A program made the position numbers and the translations under genes. Source: an uncultured Oscillospiraceae bacterium (GTDB lineage: Bacteria > Bacillota > Clostridia > Oscillospirales > Oscillospiraceae). Taken from it: a DNA stretch of 26,310 nucleotides. The stretch spans positions 1-26,310 of the forward strand of contig CAKTKM010000006.1 of NCBI GenBank assembly GCA_934569425.1. The letters are read 5' to 3'. Numbering within the stretch: the first letter of the stretch is position 1; each line of letters starts with the position of its first letter. This document shows positions 1-5,954 of this stretch, piece after piece. The notes below the pieces were generated by a model. The model saw nothing but the letters and a program-made list of their open reading frames with translations, was not told the DNA's origin and made no database searches.

Positions 1-528
1 CCGGAAAGCGGCTGTGGCGAAGTCTGTATCTCCGACGCCGACTTGCAAGCTATTCTGATCCGTGCGATCAACATGCAGTGCCGGCTGCGGGACGCCCGTC
101 TTGAGACCTACCAGCGTCAATTCGAGAACCACGCCTCCAAGCGCCGCGCCATCAACGCAAGGATGCAGAGAGTGCAGGCCGAAATCCGCCGCAAACAGGA
201 GGAGCTCATGTCTCTCTACGAGGCGCATGTCGGCGGCCAGCTGTCAAAAGAGTCTTTTACAGAAAAGCGGGAAAGCCTTCTCCGTGCACAGAATGAAAAG
301 AAGCGGCAGCTCGCCCAGTTGGAAAGTGATTGGGAACTGCTCTGCGCGGAGGAGGCAACCGCCAAAAAGGAAGAACGGCAAACCTCCGCCCTCTCTTCGT
401 ACCATGAAATACGCGCTTTAGACCCTGTTCTTATGCGGGAATTCGTTTGTGAAATTTTAGTTTTCCACAAGCAAAAAATTCAAATTAACTGGAAATTTCA
501 TGATTTTGCAATCGAATTTGTCGAATAA
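1..528 (+). CDS. Large serine recombinase, C-terminal part (partial)
   Basis: The frame is open from the first base of the window and ends at TAA 526-528, so this is the last 175 residues of a longer protein. A short CGEVC segment near the start fits the end of a recombinase zinc ribbon. It is followed by a long charged coiled coil (roughly residues 30-125, rich in K/E/R/Q) and a closing segment (REFVCEILVF, then IQINWKF). This architecture is typical of large serine integrases of Firmicutes prophages and conjugative elements, which cut and rejoin attB/attP sites through a catalytic serine in the N-terminal domain, which is not visible here. The 3' end points at a disrupted spoIVB about 40 bases away, the usual place for an integrase gene next to its own attachment site. 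Base composition is more AT-rich than the flanking chromosome, especially over the last 100 bases. Confidence 0.87.
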   Translation, partial: PESGCGEVCISDADLQAILIRAINMQCRLRDARLETYQRQFENHASKRRAINARMQRVQAEIRRKQEELMSLYEAHVGGQLSKESFTEKRESLLRAQNEKKRQLAQLESDWELLCAEEATAKKEERQTSALSSYHEIRALDPVLMREFVCEILVFHKQKIQINWKFHDFAIEFVE

Positions 529-585
529 AGTTCTTGAAAAATTATTTGTTGTCCCATATTGACATCAACCGTGAGCGGCAGCCCC
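529..585. other. Probable element-chromosome junction (att site)
   Basis: AT-rich sequence after the recombinase stop changes abruptly to GC-rich spoIVB coding sequence at about 571. SpoIVB proteins normally read GMSGSP here; the window reads T-V-S-G-S-P. The match therefore begins at the TG of codon 571-573 or within the following AGCGGCAGCCC. The recombination core should lie in about 571-585. The exact crossover cannot be fixed without the other end of the element. Confidence 0.55.
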
Positions 586-693
586 ATTCTGCAAAACGGC
601 AAATTTGTGGGCGCCGTGACCCATGTGCTGGTGGATGATCCGGCACGGGGCTACGGGATCCTGATGGAAAACATGCTGACCATGGCGGGATGA
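571..693 (+). pseudogene. spoIVB: 3' fragment of spoIVB (SpoIVB serine peptidase), split by the element
   Basis: The translated fragment begins [12 protein letters not shown] and continues [12 protein letters not shown], then [11 protein letters not shown], ending at TGA 691-693. These are the hallmark C-terminal motifs of SpoIVB, the forespore-secreted serine peptidase that triggers SpoIVFA cleavage and so pro-sigma-K activation. The active-site serine of the SGSP motif (codon 574-576) is kept on this side. Everything upstream in the protein (signal segment, PDZ domain, the rest of the S55 peptidase domain) is missing and replaced by the recombinase gene. The in-frame region upstream of 571 has no good start codon with a ribosome binding site, so the fragment is probably not translated usefully by itself. 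It could become functional if the element excises; otherwise it is a broken gene. Confidence 0.87.
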
Positions 694-708
694 CAGGAGG
701 AGAACAAC

Positions 709-927
709 ATGAGATCTTTGCTGATCCGTGACACCACCCGCGCGGAGCGGGAGGAGATCGTCCGGCGGGCGCTGAGCGCCTGCGGCGGAAGCTGCGAGGG
801 CTGCAACGGCTGCGGCAACTCCGGCGGCGGGCGGGTGGAGACCATCTACCAGCCCTATATCGACGGAGAAAAGGAGCTTTCCCAGATCAACGAGGAATAC
901 GCCCAAAGCCGGGGGCTGATCCGGTAA
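709..927 (+). CDS. Small cysteine-rich protein downstream of spoIVB
   Basis: This encodes 72 residues, starting at ATG 709 behind a clear AGGAGGAG site. The centre holds a Cys cluster CGGSCEGCNGC (spacing C-x3-C-x2-C-x2-C), flanked by a charged N-terminal helix and a polar C-terminus. There is no signal peptide or membrane segment. The cluster could bind a metal or an iron-sulfur centre, which is inference only. It begins 15 bases after the spoIVB stop and is followed by a strong terminator, so before the element inserted it was probably the last gene of a spoIVB operon. I do not recognise a named family. Confidence 0.72.
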   Translation: MRSLLIRDTTRAEREEIVRRALSACGGSCEGCNGCGNSGGGRVETIYQPYIDGEKELSQINEEYAQSRGLIR

Positions 928-934
928 GAAGGGC

Positions 935-977
935 GCGGGGCGGACGGCTTGTCCGCCCCCGCTTTTGCTTGCTTTTT
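935..977 (+). terminator. Rho-independent terminator after the cysteine-rich gene
   Basis: A GC-rich stem (935-945 with 951-962, one extra C on the 3' arm) has a five-base loop GGCTT and is followed by T-rich sequence running to 978. Confidence 0.85.
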
Positions 978-997
978 TCCGTACTTTCTTCTATAAT
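969..997 (+). promoter_or_regulatory. Sigma-A promoter of the MATE gene
   Basis: TTGCTT (969-974), a 17-base spacer and a perfect TATAAT (992-997), 31 bases before the MATE start codon. The -35 box overlaps the T-tract of the preceding terminator. Confidence 0.75.
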
Positions 998-1028
998 AGT
1001 CCTACTTTACGCGGAAGGAGGCGGTAAT

Positions 1029-2468
1029 ATGCCGCGGCATGATCTCTTGGCATCGGTGCGCGGAGGCGGACGGCTGACCCTGCGCCAGCAGATCCTGCTG
1101 ACGCTGCAATTGAGCGTTCCCGCCATTCTGGCGCAGCTCTCCTCCATCGCCATGCAGTACATCGACGCCTCCATGGTGGGACGGCTGGGGCGGGACGCCT
1201 CCGCCGCCATCGGGCTGGTGGCCTCAAGCACATGGCTGTTCAACGGTCTGTGCAACGCGGTGGTGGTGGGCTTTTCCGTGATGGTGGCGCAGCGCATCGG
1301 CGCAGGCGAGGAGCGGGACGCCCGCAATCTGACCAGACAGGCACTGCTGGTAGGTGCTGCCATCGGGCTGCTGCTGGCGGCGGCCGGCGGCCTGCTCTCC
1401 GCGCCCCTGCCCCGCTGGCTGCGGGCGGAGGAAACGCTGTTTCACGACGCATCCGCCTATTTTCTGGTCTTTTCCCTGTCGCTGCCCTTCGTGCTGGTGA
1501 ACCGGCTGTCGGCGGGGCTTCTGCAGGCCGGCGGCAACATGCGCCGCCCCAGCGTACTGCTCATCCTGATGTGCGGTCTGGACGTGGTGTTCAATCTGCT
1601 GCTGATCTTCCCCACCCGGCAGGTAGGAAGCTTCACGCTGCCGGGCGCGGGGCTGGGCGTTGCCGGTGCGGCGCTGGGTACGGCGCTGGCGGAGGCCGTC
1701 GTGGCCGCCGCCATGTGCCTGAGCCTGCTGCGATCCCCCCTGCTGGGTCTGCGGCGGGAGGAGAAGCTGCGGTTCATCCCCGCCCAGCTGCGGCGGGCGC
1801 TGCAATTGGGCGTGCCGGTGGCCATCGAGCGGGCGGTCATGTCCAGCGCGCAGGTGTTCACCACCGGCATCATCGCGCCGCTGGGTACGGTGTCCATCGC
1901 CGCCAACTCCTTCGCCGTTACCGCCGAGGCGCTGTGCTACATGCCCGGCTACGGCGTGCAGAGCGCCGCCGTGACCCTGATCGGCCAGAGCGTCGGCGCC
2001 CGGCGGCGGGATCTGGTGAGCCGTCTGGGCTGGGTGACGGTGCTGCTGGGCATGAGCATCATGCTGGCGGCGGCGGGACTCATGTATGTGCTGGCACCGT
2101 GGATCATCGGGATCCTCAGTCCCGATGATCAGGTGGTGGCGCTGGGAACGGAGATCCTGCGGATCGTGGTGTTTGCCGAGCCGCTGTTCGGCGCGGCCAT
2201 TGTGACGGCGGGGGTCTTTCAGGGGGCGGGCAGCTCCCTGCTGAGCTCGGTGCTGAATTTTGCAAGCATGTGGGGCGTGCGGGTGACGCTGACGCTGCTG
2301 CTGGTCCCCCGGTGGGGGCTGCGGGGCGCGTGGATCGCCATGAGCATCGAGCTGTGCTTCCGTGGACTGCTGTTTCTGTTTTTCCTGTGGCGGAGGAAAT
2401 GGCTGCCGCGGGAGCTGCGGGATGCTCCGCAGGAGCGGAACACCGCCGAAACGAAATCCTTTACTTGA
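1029..2468 (+). CDS. MATE family multidrug efflux transporter
   Basis: A 479-residue integral membrane protein of the MATE family, which exports drugs and organic cations using Na+ or H+ gradients. The ATG at 1029 was chosen because it follows an AAGGAGGCGG site and the promoter; an earlier in-frame start at 969 lies inside the promoter. The N-terminal half has the family signature in PAILAQLSSIAMQYIDASMVG and a conserved R-I-G-A-G-E loop. The pseudo-repeat returns near residues 255-320 (GVPVAIERAVMSS, GIIAPLG, SVGARRR). About twelve hydrophobic segments are visible, matching the usual length of 440-480 residues. It is probably a single-gene unit, since the next gene has its own promoter overlapping this stop codon. 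The substrate cannot be read from the sequence. Confidence 0.93.
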   Translation: MPRHDLLASVRGGGRLTLRQQILLTLQLSVPAILAQLSSIAMQYIDASMVGRLGRDASAAIGLVASSTWLFNGLCNAVVVGFSVMVAQRIGAGEERDARNLTRQALLVGAAIGLLLAAAGGLLSAPLPRWLRAEETLFHDASAYFLVFSLSLPFVLVNRLSAGLLQAGGNMRRPSVLLILMCGLDVVFNLLLIFPTRQVGSFTLPGAGLGVAGAALGTALAEAVVAAAMCLSLLRSPLLGLRREEKLRFIPAQLRRALQLGVPVAIERAVMSSAQVFTTGIIAPLGTVSIAANSFAVTAEALCYMPGYGVQSAAVTLIGQSVGARRRDLVSRLGWVTVLLGMSIMLAAAGLMYVLAPWIIGILSPDDQVVALGTEILRIVVFAEPLFGAAIVTAGVFQGAGSSLLSSVLNFASMWGVRVTLTLLLVPRWGLRGAWIAMSIELCFRGLLFLFFLWRRKWLPRELRDAPQERNTAETKSFT

Positions 2469-2493
2469 CATTCTCCCCGTTTTCCGAAATAAT
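2465..2493 (+). promoter_or_regulatory. Sigma-A promoter of the XRE regulator gene
   Basis: TTGACA (2465-2470) overlaps the TGA stop of the MATE gene; after a 17-base spacer comes AATAAT (2488-2493), one mismatch from TATAAT. Confidence 0.7.
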
Positions 2494-2525
2494 AAAGAGG
2501 AAATTTTTACAGAAGGAAACAGACT

Positions 2526-3119
2526 ATGGACGAACGCAAGGCAACCATCGCCAGCAACCTCATCCGGCTGCGGCTGGCCGCCGGTATGACGCAGGCGGAG
2601 CTGGGGGAAAAACTGAATTATTCCGACAAATCCATCTCCAAATGGGAGCGGGGCGACGTGACCACCGATGTGTTCGTGCTGATGCAGATCGCCGGCATCT
2701 TCGGCGTGGACGTGGACTATCTGCTGAAGCCCCACAATGAGATCGAACCGGCCATCTACAACAAGCCCGCGGCGCAGGCCACCTATACCACCAATATGAT
2801 CACGCTGGTGACCATACTGGGCATCTGGACGGTGGCGCTGTTCGTGTTCGTGATCCTTTGGATCTGCGGCATGGTGGAGTGGCTGGTGTTCGTCTACGCG
2901 GTGCCGGTGTCCCTGATCACGCTGCTGGTGCTGAACTCCGTGTGGAACGGCGGACGGCGGAACCGGTACATCATCTCCGCGCTGGTCATCAGCATCATCG
3001 CCACGGTGTATCTGACGTTTTTCCGCCGCAACCTGTGGCAGCTGTGGCTGCTGGCCATCCCCGCCCTCCTGCTGGTGTTTCTGGGCGCCCGCATCTATCA
3101 CAGTGCCGCAAAGCATTGA
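2526..3119 (+). CDS. XRE-family regulator with C-terminal membrane domain
   Basis: This encodes 197 residues; ATG 2526 follows AGAAGGAAAC. Residues about 8-63 form a Cro/C1-type helix-turn-helix (RLAAGMTQAELGEKL, then SDKSISKWERGDV) that would bind DNA. A short linker leads to four hydrophobic segments from about residue 95 to the end, so the protein is tethered to the membrane. This layout is common in Clostridia for one-component regulators that sense a membrane signal or a transported compound. It lies directly after the MATE exporter and could control it, but the separate promoter and lack of visible operator repeats make this a guess. An imperfect inverted repeat (3134-3143 with 3177-3189) followed by TTGGTTTTTC may terminate the transcript; this is weak. 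Confidence 0.9.
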   Translation: MDERKATIASNLIRLRLAAGMTQAELGEKLNYSDKSISKWERGDVTTDVFVLMQIAGIFGVDVDYLLKPHNEIEPAIYNKPAAQATYTTNMITLVTILGIWTVALFVFVILWICGMVEWLVFVYAVPVSLITLLVLNSVWNGGRRNRYIISALVISIIATVYLTFFRRNLWQLWLLAIPALLLVFLGARIYHSAAKH

Positions 3120-3190
3120 TACCACTGGGATTCTACGGGGAGTAGAGCCGTTCTTTTTCGTTTCGTAGAGACGGTCTCCCCGGCCGTAGG

Positions 3191-3219
3191 TTGGTTTTTC
3201 CCCGGGCGCGCCGTATACT
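3191..3219 (+). promoter_or_regulatory. Sigma-A promoter of the degV gene
   Basis: TTGGTT (3191-3196), a 17-base spacer and TATACT (3214-3219), 35 bases before the start codon. Confidence 0.68.
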
Positions 3220-3254
3220 GTCAGAAGACAATACAATGACCGGAGGAACACCCT

Positions 3255-4151
3255 ATGGCTTCTTACGCACTGACCTGCTGCTCCACAGCCGATCTGACCC
3301 ATGAGCATTTCGTGGAGCGCGATATTTCATACGTCTGCTTTCACTTTACCCTGAACGGCGAGACCTATCCCGATGATCTGGGACAGTCCATCCCCTTCCC
3401 TATTTTCTATCAGGCCATGGCAAACGGCGCGGAGACCTCCACCTCGCAGGTGAACATCTCCGAGTATCTGGACTTTTTTACCCCCATTCTCAAGAGCGGA
3501 AAGGACATTCTCCATGTGTGCCTGTCCTCGGGGCTGTCCGGCTCCTATAACTCCGCCTCCAGCGCCGCGCTGATCGCCCGGGAGCAATTCCCCGACCGGA
3601 AGATCTACATTGTGGATTCACTGGGCGCGTCCTCCGGCTACGGCCTCATTATGGAGACGCTGGCCGACCTGCGGGACGAGGGAATGGACATCGACACGCT
3701 GCACCAGTGGATTGAGGAGAACAAGCTGCGGATGAACCACTGGTTCTTTTCCACCGACCTGACCTTCTATGTGAAGGGCGGGCGCGTGTCCAAGGCGGCG
3801 GGCTTCATCGGCGGCGTGCTGGGCATCTGCCCGCTGCTGAACATGGATGAGCAGGGTCACCTGATCCCCCGCGCCAAGATCCGCTCCAAGAAAAAGGTCA
3901 TTCAGGAAATGCTGCTGCGGATGGAGCAGTACGCCGACAAGGGACTGGACTATGACGGCAAGTGCTTCATCTCCCAGTCCGAGTGCTATGACGACGCACG
4001 CACGCTGGCCGATCTCATCGAGGCCAAGTTCCCCAAGCTCAACGGCAAGGTGGACATCAACTACGTCGGCACCACCATCGGCAGCCACACCGGTCCCGGC
4101 ACGGTGGCGCTGTTCTTCTGGGGCCGCGACCGGAAGCTTCCCTTACTTTGA
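3255..4151 (+). CDS. DegV family (fatty-acid-binding) protein
   Basis: A 298-residue cytosolic protein of the DegV/FakB superfamily. These two-domain proteins bind a fatty acid; FakB members present it to the kinase FakA for phosphorylation and entry into phospholipid synthesis. Visible family features are the N-terminal strand and Ser/Thr loop (TCCSTADL), the TSQV segment near residue 60, the SGLSGSYNSA motif near residue 95, and the KGGRVSKAAGF stretch around residue 175. The C-terminal G-S-H-T-G-P-G-T segment completes the lipid pocket. ATG 3255 follows a GGAGG site. It stands alone with its own promoter; no fakA-like kinase gene is in the window, as is usual for these proteins. Confidence 0.93.
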   Translation: MASYALTCCSTADLTHEHFVERDISYVCFHFTLNGETYPDDLGQSIPFPIFYQAMANGAETSTSQVNISEYLDFFTPILKSGKDILHVCLSSGLSGSYNSASSAALIAREQFPDRKIYIVDSLGASSGYGLIMETLADLRDEGMDIDTLHQWIEENKLRMNHWFFSTDLTFYVKGGRVSKAAGFIGGVLGICPLLNMDEQGHLIPRAKIRSKKKVIQEMLLRMEQYADKGLDYDGKCFISQSECYDDARTLADLIEAKFPKLNGKVDINYVGTTIGSHTGPGTVALFFWGRDRKLPLL

Positions 4152-4170
4152 TACCTGTCCTCTCCCCATA

Positions 4171-4207
4171 GAAAGGCGCCTGCCGCATGATGCGGCAGGC
4201 GCCTTTC
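4171..4207. terminator. Perfect 17-bp inverted repeat between convergent genes
   Basis: The arms are 4171-4187 and 4191-4207, identical in inverted orientation, with only TGA between them. It lies between the ends of degV (plus) and the anti-sigma-type gene (minus), so it probably ends both transcripts. The outer AAAG/CTTT bases are part of the stem and no separate T-tract follows on either strand, so it is not a classical intrinsic terminator. Confidence 0.55.
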
Positions 4208-4226
4208 CGATCGTTCAAAAGAGGGT

Positions 4227-5339
4227 TCAGCGGGTATAGGTATTCGTGAAGGTGACCGCTTCCTCAGCGGTGATGTCGGCATAGTAGTGGCCGCCGAAGG
4301 TCACGGAGGTCACGGTGTCCACGTCCACCATGCGGTTGAAGCTGTAGGCGCTGCCGATGATGCGATAGTCCTCATCCGCCATGCACAGACCTACCACCCA
4401 GTTCATGATGTTGTCCTTTTCGCTCTTCACCACATACTGCGTACCGTCGGCCATGTGCAGCACCAGCTCGTCGCTGACCACATCGGTCACGGCGTCCCCG
4501 ACGGCGGCGGGGTTGAGCATGCGGATGCCCAGGGCGGACACTGTGACGGTGTCGCCGCTCTCCGCTGTAAAGGTGGCGGCAGGCAGATAGGTGCGGGGCG
4601 TGATGCTGATGGTGCCGCCCCAGTCGCCGCCGCTTTGACCGGCCACGGCGAAGACCAGGTCATCGCCCTGATGCCAGAAGCCGAAGTCGCTGAAATAGGC
4701 CACCAGATGCAGCTCCGTACCGGTGCTGGCGGCGGTGTCCAGATACACCTCCGTGTCCATGTGGTGGCCGCTGCCGGCATACCCCACGAACAGCACGGGA
4801 TCCTTCGCCGTGCAGACCTTGCCGTAGCCCACGTCCTGATAGTCCACACCGTCGGGGTTGGACATGGTATACGTCAGGAATCCGGAGCCGTTTTCATCAA
4901 TGAGGAAGGTTTGCAGGGAGAAGGTATAGCCCTCCGCCTCCACGACGGCGTCCACGGTGGACAGATAGTCCCCCACCAGCCGCTGCATGGTATCGGCGTC
5001 CACGGCCACCCGCTCCATGCGGGGCAGGTTCAGCACCTGACCGCTGTTGTCGGTGACGATGGGGGTGTCGCTGCCGATGGCGCTGCTGCCGAAGGCGTTC
5101 AGGTCGGCGGCGGTGACATTCTGTGCGGGCGATACCCTGGCCTTGATGAGGCTGGCGATGCCTGTGGCGGCGGCCACGGTGACGCACAGCGCCAGCACAG
5201 CGGCGATCAGCACGGTTTTGGACAGGGGATGGCGGGGCTTGCGCTCTTCTTTTCGTACCATTTGATAAACCTCCGAAAGTGTGTCAGGGGAGGCGTGCAA
5301 TGTGGAAAACGTCTTTTGAAACAGCTTGCGGTCAATCAT
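4227..5339 (-). CDS. Membrane-anchored protein co-encoded with ECF sigma factor (DUF4179-like, probable anti-sigma/regulator)
   Basis: This encodes 370 residues. A cytoplasmic N-terminus of about 45 residues (MIDRKLFQKTF, ending in a basic stretch ERKPRHP) precedes one membrane span (SKTVLIAAVLALCVTV). The remaining ~300 residues would lie outside the cell and are rich in Thr, Asp and beta-strand-like segments without cysteines. This layout resembles DUF4179-type proteins encoded next to ECF sigma factors in Clostridia, and it would suit a transmembrane anti-sigma factor that binds sigma inside and senses the envelope outside. No zinc-binding anti-sigma (ZAS) motif is visible, so the sigma-binding role rests on genetic context. 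Its start codon overlaps the end of the sigma gene by eight bases, showing translational coupling. Confidence 0.8.
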   Translation of the reverse strand: MIDRKLFQKTFSTLHASPDTLSEVYQMVRKEERKPRHPLSKTVLIAAVLALCVTVAAATGIASLIKARVSPAQNVTAADLNAFGSSAIGSDTPIVTDNSGQVLNLPRMERVAVDADTMQRLVGDYLSTVDAVVEAEGYTFSLQTFLIDENGSGFLTYTMSNPDGVDYQDVGYGKVCTAKDPVLFVGYAGSGHHMDTEVYLDTAASTGTELHLVAYFSDFGFWHQGDDLVFAVAGQSGGDWGGTISITPRTYLPAATFTAESGDTVTVSALGIRMLNPAAVGDAVTDVVSDELVLHMADGTQYVVKSEKDNIMNWVVGLCMADEDYRIIGSAYSFNRMVDVDTVTSVTFGGHYYADITAEEAVTFTNTYTR

Positions 5340-5811
5340 ATTGCAGTACCTCCGTCAATGTTGCTTTTAATTTCCCTCTGGCGCGGAACAGCCGCGTGCG
5401 GACGGTCTCCTCGGGGATGCCCAGCATATCGGCGATCTCCTTCTGGGCGTAGCCCTCGTAGTAATACAGCAGCACCGGCAGGCGATAGCGCTTGTCCAGC
5501 GCCATCACCGCGTCGAACAGCTCGCGGCACTCCGGCGCTTCAAAGGACAAGGTGTTTTCGTAGTCGGCGATGTCCTCCATTTTGTGCCACGGAGAGCGGA
5601 AGATGTTCTTGCACCGGTTCACCGTCACGCGGATGAGCCAGCGCTTGAGATGCTCGGCGTCGCGGAAGACCGTGTCGGTCTTATAAAGCTGTATCAATAC
5701 GTCTTGGGTCACGTCATCGGCGTCCGACCTGCTGCGCAGATAGCCGTAGGCCACCCGAAAAATGGTGTCCATATACTGCCGCGCCGCTTGGGAGAACTGT
5801 TGATCCGTCAT
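5332..5811 (-). CDS. ECF-type RNA polymerase sigma factor
   Basis: This encodes 159 residues, the usual ECF length. Sigma region 2 is visible at about residues 10-75 (QYMDTIFRVAYGYLRS, DADDVTQDVLIQLYK). Region 4 lies at about 100-150, with the helix-turn-helix YAQKEIADMLGIPEETVRTR followed by LFRARGKLK. ATG 5811 was chosen because AAGGAG sits seven bases upstream; the frame remains open 49 codons further, but that extension lacks homology to sigma factors and covers the likely promoter. It would direct RNA polymerase to a small regulon, kept in check by the membrane protein encoded immediately downstream. Its upstream region contains a possible ECF-type promoter, hinting at autoregulation. 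Confidence 0.94.
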   Translation of the reverse strand: MTDQQFSQAARQYMDTIFRVAYGYLRSRSDADDVTQDVLIQLYKTDTVFRDAEHLKRWLIRVTVNRCKNIFRSPWHKMEDIADYENTLSFEAPECRELFDAVMALDKRYRLPVLLYYYEGYAQKEIADMLGIPEETVRTRLFRARGKLKATLTEVLQYD

Positions 5812-5848
5812 GAATTTGATCTCCTTGAAAAGCTTTTCACTGATAGAA

Positions 5849-5873
5849 CACGCTTCGGCCGGGAAATGTTTCA
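5849..5873 (-). promoter_or_regulatory. Possible ECF-type autoregulated promoter of the sigma operon
   Basis: On the minus strand TGAAAC (5873-5868) is followed after 15 bases by CGTG (5852-5849), then TTCTAT. This resembles the AAC / CGT elements of ECF promoters, although the spacer is one base shorter than typical. It lies about 38 bases upstream of the sigma start. I see no convincing sigma-A promoter there. Confidence 0.4.
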
Positions 5874-5900
5874 AAAAAGCGAAAGATTTTCCGCAGGCGG

Positions 5901-5925
5901 AAAAAAAGCGGCCGAGGCCGCTTTT
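5901..5925 (-). terminator. Terminator of the germination gene
   Basis: An inverted repeat around GCGGC/GCCGC with flanking AAAA/TTTT; on the minus strand it ends in a run of seven T. It lies about 30 bases past the stop of the GerA-type gene. Confidence 0.72.
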
Positions 5926-5954
5926 CCCCGAAAAACCGCGGACGGTCTCTCCGG

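Noticed and set aside
461..469. TTTTCCACA (DnaA-box-like) in the recombinase gene, and again at 25446-25454
   Set aside because: Single copies in coding sequence and in a leader; expected by chance, unlike the phased trio at 21964-21995.
1224..3308. A 694-codon open frame on the minus strand opposite the MATE and XRE genes
   Set aside because: Its composition (His, Gln, Arg, Pro runs) is that of antisense of GC-rich genes; two clear families with promoters and ribosome binding sites lie on the other strand.
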